Below, piece by piece: positions 18,116 to 27,379 of a stretch of 47,381 bases of DNA (position 1 is the first letter of the stretch; each line of letters begins with the position of its first letter). The position numbers were made by a program, and so were the translations under genes. Source of the stretch: Bdellovibrionota bacterium (GTDB lineage: Bacteria > Bdellovibrionota > Bdellovibrionia > Bdellovibrionales > Bdellovibrionaceae). The notes below the pieces were generated by a model that did no database searches, had not been told where the DNA came from, and was given only the letters and a program-made list of their open reading frames with translations. Where the stretch lies: positions 1 to 47,381 of the forward strand of contig CAUJGP010000007.1 of assembly GCA_963170155.1 (NCBI GenBank), in the 5' to 3' direction.

Positions 18116-19780
18116 ATGGATTCGATTAGAATATTCATATCTATGTACAAAAATAAATATATCTTATTTTGTATGATAACCTCGTTCTTGATCCTCTTTA
18201 TGAGCCAGGGATGCGACAGTGGTTTACAACTTTATTTCATTGAGAAACAAGAACAAAACCAAACCTCTGCGAGCTTACCATCAACGGTATCGCCAACACT
18301 TGCTTTCAATGACAATGGCTCCACCTATGAGGGTAAAATTAGAATTTTACATCACTACTCTGCAAACTTCACATGTGAAGGAAGAAAATCCCCCGAGTCC
18401 ATTTTGGTGAGACAAGAAAATCTAAAATGGTATATGATTCAAAACACTTCAGATCAGTGCGGAGAAGATTTAGTATTGATTGAAAATGGCGTAATCTATG
18501 AGGAACAGCTTAATCAAGCCGTCTATTTAAATAAACTTTATATTCCACCCACTCCCTATTTTGTAGATGTCACGGCCAATCCCCATCTCCCTGATGTTAA
18601 TTTAACAGATGGTCTCTGCGCCAACCAAGACGGGGCTTGTAGCCTGCAAGCAAGCCTTGACCAAGCGAATGTCACCTCTTTAACTGCCCCTGTAATTATA
18701 GAGATCCCTCAAGGCACTTACTCATTAACAGAACCTCTAAAAATCTCTTTGAAACACTCCAATCATCAAAGCATTACGATGAGAGGTGCCGCAGCGAGTA
18801 CCACTCTGATCCATGGATCCAATATCACTTCTCATTTGATGATAGGCAATCACTACAGTATCCCTCTTCACCTTGAACGATTAACATTTCAAAATGGCCG
18901 AAGTTCAAATTTATCTCCATCGTCTTCCATCTCAGGAAATACCTTTATATTGCAATCCCTTCAAATTTCAGATTGTATTTTTAAAAACAACCAGGGAGCT
19001 CCGGTCATTTTAGCCGGAGCGGGCTCTGGAGACATCCATATCAAAAAAACTCAATTTATCAATAATGGTGATGCCGGAATTCGAATTCTTAACGCTCGAA
19101 ATGTCCTCATTGAAGAAAGTTTTTTTTCTGGCAATGGTGACATTGGGATTCTCATCCAACTGGGGACGGCTCGTGTAAGAGTTTTAAATTCCACGATCAG
19201 TGATAATAAAAGCGTAGGTGTGATTTTTTCTGATTGCGTGGATTGTCAAATTGAGAATTCAACGATCTTCCGCAACCAAGGATCAGGATTGGTGGTGAGT
19301 AGCAGCTATGATATTGCGGCTCATTTCGAACTTCTGGATCCTGTGATTAAAAATACAACTATCTACCGAAATGGAACGACAAGTTTGAATAATATTGTCG
19401 TGAGCTTTACGTCTCAAAAACCCAATTCCTTGCGTTTTGAAAACTCAATTATCGCGACCGAAAACCCCAATCACTCTAATTGCTCTTTCCCTAATGGAAA
19501 TGGCACTCATAACATCATTGCCAATCACAGCCTTTTCAACGATTCTTCTTGTCAAGAAACAGGACTCGGGGTTCTTCGCGACAATCCTCAATTAGAAATT
19601 TTACAAGTAACCGGTTCCCCTCTCCTTCTCATACCCAAAACGGGAAGTCCCGTCATTGATTCTGGTCAAAACGAGATTTGTACAACGAAAGACCAAAGAG
19701 GATTTTTACGACCGATTGATAAACTAGGAAATGGAGTTCTCTGTGATATGGGATCTATTGAGGTGCAGCTTCATGAATAG
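18116..19780 (+). CDS. lipoprotein with right-handed parallel beta-helix repeats
   Basis: The product (554 residues from the ATG at 18116) has a lipoprotein signal peptide ending LILFMSQGC, so it is probably lipid-anchored outside the inner membrane. After a beta-rich N-terminal part, CSLQASLDQAN introduces a parallel beta-helix region resembling pectate-lyase-like adhesins, with coils such as IHIKKTQFINNGDAGIRI, VLIEESFFSGNGDIGILI and CQIENSTIFRNQGSGLVV. The end PVIDSGQNEICTTKDQRG followed by GVLCDMGSIE is a common tail of such proteins. Neither possible ATG (18116 or 18143) has a good ribosome binding site; 18143 gives the tidiest signal peptide. The 3' end overlaps the TPR/winged-helix gene by 8 bp. 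Adhesive or glycan-binding role is inferred. Confidence 0.8.
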   Translation: MDSIRIFISMYKNKYILFCMITSFLILFMSQGCDSGLQLYFIEKQEQNQTSASLPSTVSPTLAFNDNGSTYEGKIRILHHYSANFTCEGRKSPESILVRQENLKWYMIQNTSDQCGEDLVLIENGVIYEEQLNQAVYLNKLYIPPTPYFVDVTANPHLPDVNLTDGLCANQDGACSLQASLDQANVTSLTAPVIIEIPQGTYSLTEPLKISLKHSNHQSITMRGAAASTTLIHGSNITSHLMIGNHYSIPLHLERLTFQNGRSSNLSPSSSISGNTFILQSLQISDCIFKNNQGAPVILAGAGSGDIHIKKTQFINNGDAGIRILNARNVLIEESFFSGNGDIGILIQLGTARVRVLNSTISDNKSVGVIFSDCVDCQIENSTIFRNQGSGLVVSSSYDIAAHFELLDPVIKNTTIYRNGTTSLNNIVVSFTSQKPNSLRFENSIIATENPNHSNCSFPNGNGTHNIIANHSLFNDSSCQETGLGVLRDNPQLEILQVTGSPLLLIPKTGSPVIDSGQNEICTTKDQRGFLRPIDKLGNGVLCDMGSIEVQLHE

Positions 19781-21341
19781 CCCTACAACTCGCATTGCCT
19801 CCTCTCAGCCAACACAACCCCTTCGAAAAAAAAGCCAAAACTTAAAGAAGCAATTAGAACAATGGGACCACTGGATTCGTGAAGGCCAATCCCAAAAAGT
19901 TAAAGATCTTTGTCGACAACTCAACCATAAAAAGATCCCTCGCTCTCTTCTTGCCAATTATGTTCAAATCGCTCGAAGAGTAGGACTTTATGAATTGATG
20001 GTGCTGTGGTTGAATCCCATTGTTCGTTCAGAAAAAATCTTGGATAAAGTAGCCACCGCAGAAGAATTGGCTTTATATGCCAGCGGATTATCTCGATTGG
20101 GCGCTTTTCAAGAAGCCGATCGACTCTTAAAATCCATTGACCCTCAACAAGAATCTTTAGTTTATTTTTATCAAGCTTCATTGAATATCAATCAATGGAG
20201 CTATCGCAAAGCCATTCCCCTTCTTAAAAAATTTCTATTTTACCGACAGCGTCACCTCCAGAGAAAAAATAAATTTGACTATTGGAGCCTCGTCGGCAGA
20301 CTCAATCTCTGCGCCAGCCTTACCATCATAGAACGAAATCAAGCCGCAGAACGAGAAATTAATAAACTTATGAAGCTCTTAGATTCCTCTCATGCTTTTT
20401 TACTCAAAGGCAACTTGCTAGAAATCCGGGCTCAATGGAACTTTCATCAAGGACGAATGAAAGAAGCTCTCGAGGACCTCGCTCAAGCCCAACGCATTTT
20501 AATGAATTCAGATGTAAAGAGTTTAATTTTTGTTGAAAAATGGAAGGCACGCATCAACGCTAACGAAACAAAAAATTCTCCTGATATTATTGCGCAATAT
20601 GAGGCTATTAAAAACCAAGCCATTAAAATTCAAGATTGGGAAACCGTTCGCGACTGCGATTTTTATATTGCGGATTACACAAAAAATCCTCACCTATTTC
20701 TAAGGGTGTATTGGGGCTCAAAATTTCCGGATTACAAAAAAAGAATTCTCAGAGTGTACAAAAATCCTACCGTCATTACGACTCAATTCATTTGGATCGG
20801 AGGGGCTATGAATCTCGCTTCCTCTTCCTTAGAGAACCCACCAGCTCCCGCAGTCTCCATTGATTTAGTCCAGCAAGCTCCTTCGCGACTTCTCAAGCTT
20901 TTATTTTTCGCTCTGACACGAGAGTTTTATCGCCCGATCAGTAGCATTGAATTACTCACCTCTGTTTATGCGGATGAATATTTGAAACCTGATGTGTCCA
21001 TTATAAAATTCTACCGGCTCATGGCTCGAGCCCGCCAGTGGCTAAAGGAGATGAACGTCCCCCTTATAATCAAATCCTATAAAAATAAATTTAAATTGGA
21101 ATTCACGGGTCCCTGCCAATTAATTCTTCATTCCTCTTTGAATTTAGAAAGCCGCAAACAGCAACCCCCTCCACACAATCTCTTAAATCTGGAGTCATTC
21201 ACATCTCACGACTGGGCCAAAAATAAAAAAATTTCTGTACGAACAGCCTTAAGAGAAATTAATATCTATATTGCACAAGGAAGACTGAGATCAAAAAGAA
21301 CAGGACGACAAAGAGTCTATCTTTGGCAGGCAACGGCCTAA
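19773..21341 (+). CDS. helical-repeat (TPR-like) protein with C-terminal winged-helix segments
   Basis: This 522-residue protein has no signal peptide. Residues 25-300 are alpha-helical with TPR-like spacing (ELALYASGLSRLGAFQEADRL, ALEDLAQAQRIL). Residues 370-446 resemble an OmpR/SARP winged helix (FYRPISSIELLTSVYADEYL, IIKFYRLMARARQWL, then a hairpin wing). Residues 487-518 look like a second helix-turn-helix with basic wing (ISVRTALREINIYI, GRLRSKRTGRQRVYLW). I infer a cytoplasmic DNA-binding regulator. The ATG overlaps the beta-helix lipoprotein gene by 8 bp, with TGAGGTG upstream, so the two are co-translated. I know no named family for it. Confidence 0.75.
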   Translation: MNSPTTRIASSQPTQPLRKKSQNLKKQLEQWDHWIREGQSQKVKDLCRQLNHKKIPRSLLANYVQIARRVGLYELMVLWLNPIVRSEKILDKVATAEELALYASGLSRLGAFQEADRLLKSIDPQQESLVYFYQASLNINQWSYRKAIPLLKKFLFYRQRHLQRKNKFDYWSLVGRLNLCASLTIIERNQAAEREINKLMKLLDSSHAFLLKGNLLEIRAQWNFHQGRMKEALEDLAQAQRILMNSDVKSLIFVEKWKARINANETKNSPDIIAQYEAIKNQAIKIQDWETVRDCDFYIADYTKNPHLFLRVYWGSKFPDYKKRILRVYKNPTVITTQFIWIGGAMNLASSSLENPPAPAVSIDLVQQAPSRLLKLLFFALTREFYRPISSIELLTSVYADEYLKPDVSIIKFYRLMARARQWLKEMNVPLIIKSYKNKFKLEFTGPCQLILHSSLNLESRKQQPPPHNLLNLESFTSHDWAKNKKISVRTALREINIYIAQGRLRSKRTGRQRVYLWQATA

Positions 21342-21512
21342 GAAGCGCCGCAGCAACACGAAGGATTGAAGATCTTTTACGGACCCACTATAGTTGGTTC
21401 CTTAGAGTGAAAGATTCGTTTGATAGCGATCTCTAGGACCAAAATCCATCGGCCATCAGAACGTTCCTTGACGAAAACCGTAACATTCCTAAACCCATAA
21501 TGTGGAGGCCCT

Positions 21513-22082
21513 GTGTACGAAACCGCCGATTTTAAAAAAGGCTTGAAAGTTTTACTCGAAGACAATCACCCTTATACCATTGTTGATTTTCAACACGTTA
21601 AACCAGGTAAAGGAAATCAATTTACAAGAACAAAGTTGCGAAATCTGATCACGGGCCAACTTCTAGAAAAAACCTACAAGTCTGGTGAAAAATTCGGCGT
21701 TCCCAATGTTGAAAATAAAGAGATGACATTTTTGTATGTAGACGACAGTGGCTATAACTTCATGGATCAAACAAGCTTTGAGCAAATTTGTATGCATAAA
21801 GATGACATTGGTGAATCCTCCCACTATTTAACAGAAAACTTAGTCGTGAATATTTTAATCTTCAATGAAAGAGCTATTTCGGTGGAAGTTCCTAAAGCGG
21901 TCCATCTCAAGGTAGTAAAAACAGATCCTGGCGTTCGTGGAAATACAGTAACTGGTGGCACAAAGCCGGCAACTCTTGAAACCAGCCTTGTGGTAACAGT
22001 CCCTCTTCATATCAATGAAGGGGATGTTCTCAGAGTAGACACATCCACAGGAGAGTATGTAGAACGCGTTTCTATTCGGTAA
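21513..22082 (+). CDS. efp: translation elongation factor P
   Basis: This 189-residue protein is full length for EF-P, which binds between the P and E sites of the ribosome and rescues stalling at consecutive prolines. The three beta-barrel domains are recognisable. The KOW-like N-domain carries HVKPGKGNQFTRTKLRN, with the modifiable lysine at Lys33. The C-domain ends in the signature PLHINEGDVLRVDTSTGEY. A lysine at the tip would suit EpmA/EpmB-type modification; neither modifier is in the window. The start is GTG with GGAGG five bases upstream. The N-terminal MYETADFKKG is slightly unusual in wording but well aligned. Confidence 0.96.
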   Translation: MYETADFKKGLKVLLEDNHPYTIVDFQHVKPGKGNQFTRTKLRNLITGQLLEKTYKSGEKFGVPNVENKEMTFLYVDDSGYNFMDQTSFEQICMHKDDIGESSHYLTENLVVNILIFNERAISVEVPKAVHLKVVKTDPGVRGNTVTGGTKPATLETSLVVTVPLHINEGDVLRVDTSTGEYVERVSIR

Positions 22083-22394
22083 CTTCATCTCTATCACTAA
22101 ATTGGGAACAAACAAGAATCCACCAGCAGCTCAAATCAAATGAAGGCTCACTGCTGATACACTGAAGTGAGAGGCAAAAAGGACAATGAAGTTTTTTCCC
22201 AATAATGTGACACGGAAAACAGTTTTGCAATAATCACGTCCTCATCTGAAAAAAGCAATGCTTGTTCATCTCTTTTTTCCGGCCCCAAGACGGGCTTTTT
22301 GAAACAAAAACTCCCCTTTTGAAGCCTAATAATTCATAATAAACTGTGGGAGTTTTTTCTGTCTAAACAAATAGAAATCGATATTTATAATTTT
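22083..22394. other. intergenic region after efp
   Basis: This 312-bp gap has no convincing gene. Its visible structures are a weak GCCC/GGGC hairpin followed by TTTTT at 22282-22300 (possible efp terminator) and a 10-bp stem at 22306-22357. Confidence 0.45.
22306..22357 (+). promoter_or_regulatory. long-loop hairpin that contains a GGGAG Shine-Dalgarno-like sequence
   Basis: The arms AAAAACTCCC (22306-22315) and GGGAGTTTTT (22348-22357) are perfect complements around a 32-base loop. The right arm carries GGGAG just ahead of an in-frame CTG at 22359. The stem could act as a bidirectional terminator for efp, or hide the ribosome binding site of the TPR gene. Confidence 0.5.
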
Positions 22395-23396
22395 ATGTCC
22401 CAATCAGACTCTGCTGTAGACTGCTTGGCCACTTATCTTCCCTATTGGAGAGCTCGAGGCCTCTCACAGGTAGATGCTTATATCATTTCTCATTTTTTGT
22501 TTAGTAGCGGCGCCTATAACGAGCTGATTCGCTTTTGTATTGAAAGTCTGGAAAAAGAAGATCCCATTGCTTGGCCCTACTTGGGCAAGGTCCTTCGCCT
22601 CCGGGAAAGTTCGACCCAAAGTCCTGTTTACCAGGCCTTAAAATCATATATCGAAGATCATCGCAGATGGGACGAATTTACAAACTCGGAATTATTTGAC
22701 GTTCTCTTTCCCCAGGAGGGAGATATTAAAGTCCAGCAGCTCCAAAGAAGAATTCAAATCAAGGAGCGGCACCGCCAGACTCTCTTAGATCAAATTCGGG
22801 TTTTCAATCAAAGCCGAAACTACAACATTGAAAAACAAGGTATCTTAAAATTTATTAAATTTTTTCCCAATGAAAAATTGGGACAAGAACTCCTCGAGCG
22901 ATATGAATTTGAGGATCTTCAAAGATTTTTTCACAGATACCAAAATGAAAAGCAATTAGAACAAAAAGCTAAGCCCCAGACTTTCACTGAAGAAGAAAAA
23001 AAATTATTGCAGCATTTTTTTGAAAATACACGTAATCAGGCCTCTCAGGCCCTTGAAAGTTACTTATATTTTTTTCTTTTCTTAGAAGATTACTCCCACG
23101 CCTTGGAGCTCATCACCCAAATAAAACCATCTCCCGCTAAAGATTGGCTTTATTTAGACCTTCTTTTATTGAATCGTAAGTTTGCAGCCGCTTTAGCCTA
23201 CATTCATGAAGAATTAGAGCCTCTGCACCAATCAGAGGCTACTTTTTATTCTGCTAAAATCTACTATGTGGCCCAATGCTTATGGGGTCTCGGCGAGCCA
23301 GCAAAAGCGATCGATCTCATGCACAATTTAACAAATGTGCACCCAGACTATAGACTAGCCTCCTCTTTTCTGAAAGAATGGAAGTCTGAGTTATGA
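22395..23396 (+). CDS. helical-repeat protein encoded upstream of tamB
   Basis: This 333-residue soluble-looking protein is mostly alpha-helical, with TPR-like pairs near the C-terminus (YFFLFLEDYSHALELI, LLLNRKFAAALAYI, YYVAQCLWGLGEPAKAIDLM). It has no signal peptide and a charged central region (residues 105-205). The ATG at 22395 has no ribosome binding site. The frame is open upstream, and a CTG at 22359 preceded by GGGAG would add twelve residues. The stop overlaps the tamB start (ATGA), which strongly suggests co-translation with the TamB/TamA system. Function is unknown; a cytoplasmic scaffold for envelope assembly is a guess. Confidence 0.75.
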   Translation: MSQSDSAVDCLATYLPYWRARGLSQVDAYIISHFLFSSGAYNELIRFCIESLEKEDPIAWPYLGKVLRLRESSTQSPVYQALKSYIEDHRRWDEFTNSELFDVLFPQEGDIKVQQLQRRIQIKERHRQTLLDQIRVFNQSRNYNIEKQGILKFIKFFPNEKLGQELLERYEFEDLQRFFHRYQNEKQLEQKAKPQTFTEEEKKLLQHFFENTRNQASQALESYLYFFLFLEDYSHALELITQIKPSPAKDWLYLDLLLLNRKFAAALAYIHEELEPLHQSEATFYSAKIYYVAQCLWGLGEPAKAIDLMHNLTNVHPDYRLASSFLKEWKSEL

Positions 23397-26300
23397 GAAA
23401 AGCGCTTTGGATCATCATACCATCATTTCTATTTGTGACACTCTTGAGCACGCTTTGGCATTTCAGCGAAAAAAAAATGGCTCTTTTTCTTCGCGATCAA
23501 ATTCAAGAGCAGGTTAAGTTAAAAACAAATTGGGATCTTAAAATTGAAACAGTTCAGCTTTTTTTAGTTCCTCCAAAAGTCGATATCTCCACGATCACCT
23601 TAACACCGCCCTCTGGCATAACGTGGATCACTCCCGTCACAATGGAATCTGTTTCAGGTAGCCTTGACATTCTTAATCTCTTAGCCGGGCAAATCAAGTT
23701 CTCCAATATTCAAATCAAAGGCCCTCACACCGAAATTACACTCAGTGACATCCCTCCCTCTCCCAAGCCCCTCGAGGTTCTCCCCATCAAAGAAATTTTT
23801 GACGCTCTCCAAGTCATCCAAATAAAAATGCTTTTGATCGATAAGACAAATATTCAAGTGAAGCAGAACAAAAAAACAGAGCCCTTACACGTCACGGGTG
23901 GCTTGCTATTTCAAACGACACCTCAAACGATCCATTACAGCCTTAAAGCTCAGATTGAAGCCAAGCAAAAAAAGCAAAAACTGATTGATCAAAGTTCAAA
24001 TCCTCAAATAGAGGCCAATAATGAAAAAGTCGCAGAGAACCTCCAAACTCTGCAAATCCAATCAAAAGGATCACTGACTTCCAAATCGTTACGCGTGACA
24101 GGTTTGGAGCTTGAAGCCTCACAATCTAAAATCGAATTGCAAGGAGAATTTCTCCAATTCGCAAATGTCATCACCCGCCCTCAATTTTCTGGCCTCGTCG
24201 ATCTTTCTCTCGATGGCCATACTCTCATGAATTGGCTTTCGCTCCTTGAGCTCCCCACAGCTTCTCTGAAGCTCGAGGGTCATCTCCGATCCAGTGGTAA
24301 AATTGAAATTGAAAAATGGAAACAACCTTCCTTTGATCTCAAAACAACAGTCAAAGATGCCAAACTCAACGAGCACAGCATCGGTTCTATTCAATCTCAA
24401 CTACGATTTAACAAATCAAAAATCAATACAGACGAACTAATATTAATTCATCCCGCTGGTGAGCTTGCGCTCAAGGGCTTAAAGTGGGACCTTGAACAAG
24501 ACACCATAGAATCCAAAGTGGATTTAAAAACACTCGATCTACAAAAATTATTTATCGATATTGGATTAAAGCAAATTCCTGTGGATTTGTGGGTGAGTTC
24601 TCTTTTGCAATGTAAAGGGCATCTCCAAGAATTCAAAATAGATTGCCAAGGGAAAGTTGAAGGCTCCAACCTCGATGTGAGAACCGGAATGAAGTCCTCC
24701 TCCATTGTTTCTCTCAATCAGTTTTCTGGAGAAGGGACTGTTTCTGTAGACACTCAAGAAGTTCGCTATGACTCTAGCGTCGTGCTCCCTCTTTCTCGTG
24801 GTCACTCCAAAGGGACCATTCATTTTCACACAGGGTTTATTATTGATTTTGAATCCAAAGATTTTGACTTTCAAGATATTCCCTCGATCTCCGGCCTTGA
24901 CTTTGAAGGTAAAGCCCAGCTTCAAGGCCGAACGCAAGGCACTTCAGCGGCCGCCACTCTCGCCATTTCTTTAGGAGCAGAAAACTTTTGGTTTGAAAAC
25001 TTTGGCCTTGGCTCAGTCAATGGAAAAGTATCCTATGAAAAAGGACATCTTAAAATAGACGTTCCCGACGGCCAACTAGGCAACAGCCAGTACCTCGCAC
25101 AGTTGGATGTGAACCTCTCTCAATCCACAATCAAAGGTGTGGTGGAAAGCCCGCACCTTGAAGCCAAAGATGCCATTGCCGCTCTCCATAAGCGAGTTCC
25201 CATTCCGATTGAAATCTCTGGTGTTGGAAAAACTCGAGCTCGATTTGAAGGCCCTTTTCATCTCGGCGACCTATCCTACTCTTTCGAAGGAATTTTGCAA
25301 AAAGGAAGTATTCAGGGTGAGCTGTATGATGAAGTCAAATGGTCTTGGCTGGCAGATAAAGGCTCTGTTTCTATCACCAATAATACTCTTCAAAAAGGTC
25401 AGGCTCTCATTTCGGTTAATGGAACATCAACACCCACCGGACACCTAAATCTCGTCGTGCGAGGAAATAATTTTAAATTAGAAGAAAGTTCTCTTTTGTC
25501 AAAATACGCACCTTCCTTGGGCGGTGATCTGAACTTTCAAATGAATGTTAAGAATCACATTCTAAAACCAGATATCCAGCTGGAAGGCCGTATTGAAAAT
25601 ACCACACTAGGAGACTCTGATCTTCCTGATTCTAATATTGGATTCCACACTGATGGATCAGGCTTAAAGGTCGACCTTGAACTCCTAGGAAAACAAATTC
25701 AATTTAATATGCATTTACCGTACAATAAGCAAGATCAAGCTCATCTTGTTTTTGAAGTACAAAGATTCAACTTTACCGACTTTTTAAGCAGTGCCCTTGG
25801 AAGCCCGCTTCAATCTGAGTATGATTCTCTTCTCAGTGTAAAAATGGATTTAACTTCTAAAAATAACAATCTCTTTCAAGGAACAGGTTCTTTAATCGTT
25901 GATGATCTCTTTCTTTCCAGAAACGAATATTTCCTTAAGAATGAAAAGCCCATGATGATTGAATTTCAAAATGGCTTCGCTAGTTTGAGACATTTTTCAC
26001 TCCGTGGCCCCAAAGGTCAAGTTCGTGTTGAAGGAGAGAAATTCAGTTCCAACCAGCTTAAAATCAACATCAATGGGTTCTTGGATGTTCAACTTCTGCA
26101 ATTATTCGCGCCCTTCATTGATAATATGAGCGGTCCCGTCAATGGCCAGGTGAAAATCACAGGAAGCCTTCAATCACCAGAAATTTACGGAAACTTGGAT
26201 ATTAATGAAATAGCTTTTCGAATCAAAGGCTTTCCAGCACTTTTCGATCATATCAGCGCTCATTTGGAGTTCAGTCAAAAACGCATTCTCATAGAATCAG

Positions 26301-27379
26301 TTCGTGGAGCCATGGCAGGGGGCTCTTTAACCGGGAATGGAAGCATCACGATCAACGGTGCTCGAGATATGCCTATTGATATCAAAGCGCAACTAAGAAA
26401 TATCCAATTAGAAGTTCCAGAAGATATCGAAAGTTCGGGATCAGCTGACATCACTCTCTCGGGTCATTGGTTCCCTTACTCTTTAAGCGGCACTTACCGC
26501 GTAAACCAAGCCTTTATTGATAAAGACTTCAGTGCCGACTCTGGAGAAAATCAGCTACGACAATCCATCTATTTACCAAAAGAGCTTACAAAATCCAGTT
26601 TTGACCCTGTTTTATTAGATCTACAGATTTATCTTGATAAGCGTGTTGAAATTAAAAACCCACAAATCGCTGGTCTTCTTTCAGGACAACTACAAGTGAA
26701 AGGTCCTCCACAAGCACCTCTTTTATTCGGCTCCATTAAAACGCTTCCTCAAGCCCAACTCTTCTTCCGAGATAAAATATTTGATATTCAATCAGGGCTT
26801 ATTAAATTCAATGATCCCAATGAACTCAATCCTGAACTTTTTTTTACAGCTCGATCCTACATTGAAAATTATGAAATCAATCTGCTGCTTCAAGGGAAAG
26901 CCAAGGCATTGCAATTTTCTCTCACTAGCCAACCTCCTTTAGAAGAACAAGATATTATTTCTCTTCTTGCTCTGGGAGTGACAAACCAAAAATTAGCGAC
27001 TCAAATTCAATCCAACCAACAAGCCACTCAAATGGGAAATCAACTCGGTGCTGCGATTATTTCAGCGAATCCTTTAAATAAAGAAATAAAGCAAAGTTTG
27101 GGAGTAGATGTCAAATTTTCATCAAACTATGATGATACAAAAAATGAAACGATCAATAAAGTCACTGCTTCCAAAGAACTGATTCCCAAGAAGTTGAATG
27201 CGACAGCCTCTCTCAGTGAAAATCAAAGAGATGTTCGCTTCCAATATTTAATCAACGATCGCCTTAGTAGTGTTTTAACTTATGAAACCACTGAGAATCA
27301 ATCCGGCACCAATAGCAGCACACAACCCTCCACCAGTATTTTTGGTTTGGATCTTGAATATAAGGTGGAATTTAAATGA
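23393..27379 (+). CDS. tamB: TamB/AsmA-family inner-membrane protein of envelope assembly or lipid transport
   Basis: This 1328-residue protein has one N-terminal transmembrane anchor (ALWIIIPSFLFVTLLSTLWHF). A very long beta-rich periplasmic region follows, built of repeating beta strands as in AsmA-like lipid-transfer proteins. The C-terminal DUF490/TamB domain is clear: PQAQLFFRDKIFDIQSGLIK, ELFFTARSYIENYEINLLL, QPPLEEQDIISLLALG, and an end rich in beta strands. TamB spans the periplasm and partners an Omp85 protein for outer-membrane protein insertion or phospholipid movement. The length is close to E. coli TamB. It overlaps both neighbours as ATGA (TPR gene and tamA-like gene), forming one unit. 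Confidence 0.92.
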   Translation: MRKALWIIIPSFLFVTLLSTLWHFSEKKMALFLRDQIQEQVKLKTNWDLKIETVQLFLVPPKVDISTITLTPPSGITWITPVTMESVSGSLDILNLLAGQIKFSNIQIKGPHTEITLSDIPPSPKPLEVLPIKEIFDALQVIQIKMLLIDKTNIQVKQNKKTEPLHVTGGLLFQTTPQTIHYSLKAQIEAKQKKQKLIDQSSNPQIEANNEKVAENLQTLQIQSKGSLTSKSLRVTGLELEASQSKIELQGEFLQFANVITRPQFSGLVDLSLDGHTLMNWLSLLELPTASLKLEGHLRSSGKIEIEKWKQPSFDLKTTVKDAKLNEHSIGSIQSQLRFNKSKINTDELILIHPAGELALKGLKWDLEQDTIESKVDLKTLDLQKLFIDIGLKQIPVDLWVSSLLQCKGHLQEFKIDCQGKVEGSNLDVRTGMKSSSIVSLNQFSGEGTVSVDTQEVRYDSSVVLPLSRGHSKGTIHFHTGFIIDFESKDFDFQDIPSISGLDFEGKAQLQGRTQGTSAAATLAISLGAENFWFENFGLGSVNGKVSYEKGHLKIDVPDGQLGNSQYLAQLDVNLSQSTIKGVVESPHLEAKDAIAALHKRVPIPIEISGVGKTRARFEGPFHLGDLSYSFEGILQKGSIQGELYDEVKWSWLADKGSVSITNNTLQKGQALISVNGTSTPTGHLNLVVRGNNFKLEESSLLSKYAPSLGGDLNFQMNVKNHILKPDIQLEGRIENTTLGDSDLPDSNIGFHTDGSGLKVDLELLGKQIQFNMHLPYNKQDQAHLVFEVQRFNFTDFLSSALGSPLQSEYDSLLSVKMDLTSKNNNLFQGTGSLIVDDLFLSRNEYFLKNEKPMMIEFQNGFASLRHFSLRGPKGQVRVEGEKFSSNQLKININGFLDVQLLQLFAPFIDNMSGPVNGQVKITGSLQSPEIYGNLDINEIAFRIKGFPALFDHISAHLEFSQKRILIESVRGAMAGGSLTGNGSITINGARDMPIDIKAQLRNIQLEVPEDIESSGSADITLSGHWFPYSLSGTYRVNQAFIDKDFSADSGENQLRQSIYLPKELTKSSFDPVLLDLQIYLDKRVEIKNPQIAGLLSGQLQVKGPPQAPLLFGSIKTLPQAQLFFRDKIFDIQSGLIKFNDPNELNPELFFTARSYIENYEINLLLQGKAKALQFSLTSQPPLEEQDIISLLALGVTNQKLATQIQSNQQATQMGNQLGAAIISANPLNKEIKQSLGVDVKFSSNYDDTKNETINKVTASKELIPKKLNATASLSENQRDVRFQYLINDRLSSVLTYETTENQSGTNSSTQPSTSIFGLDLEYKVEFK

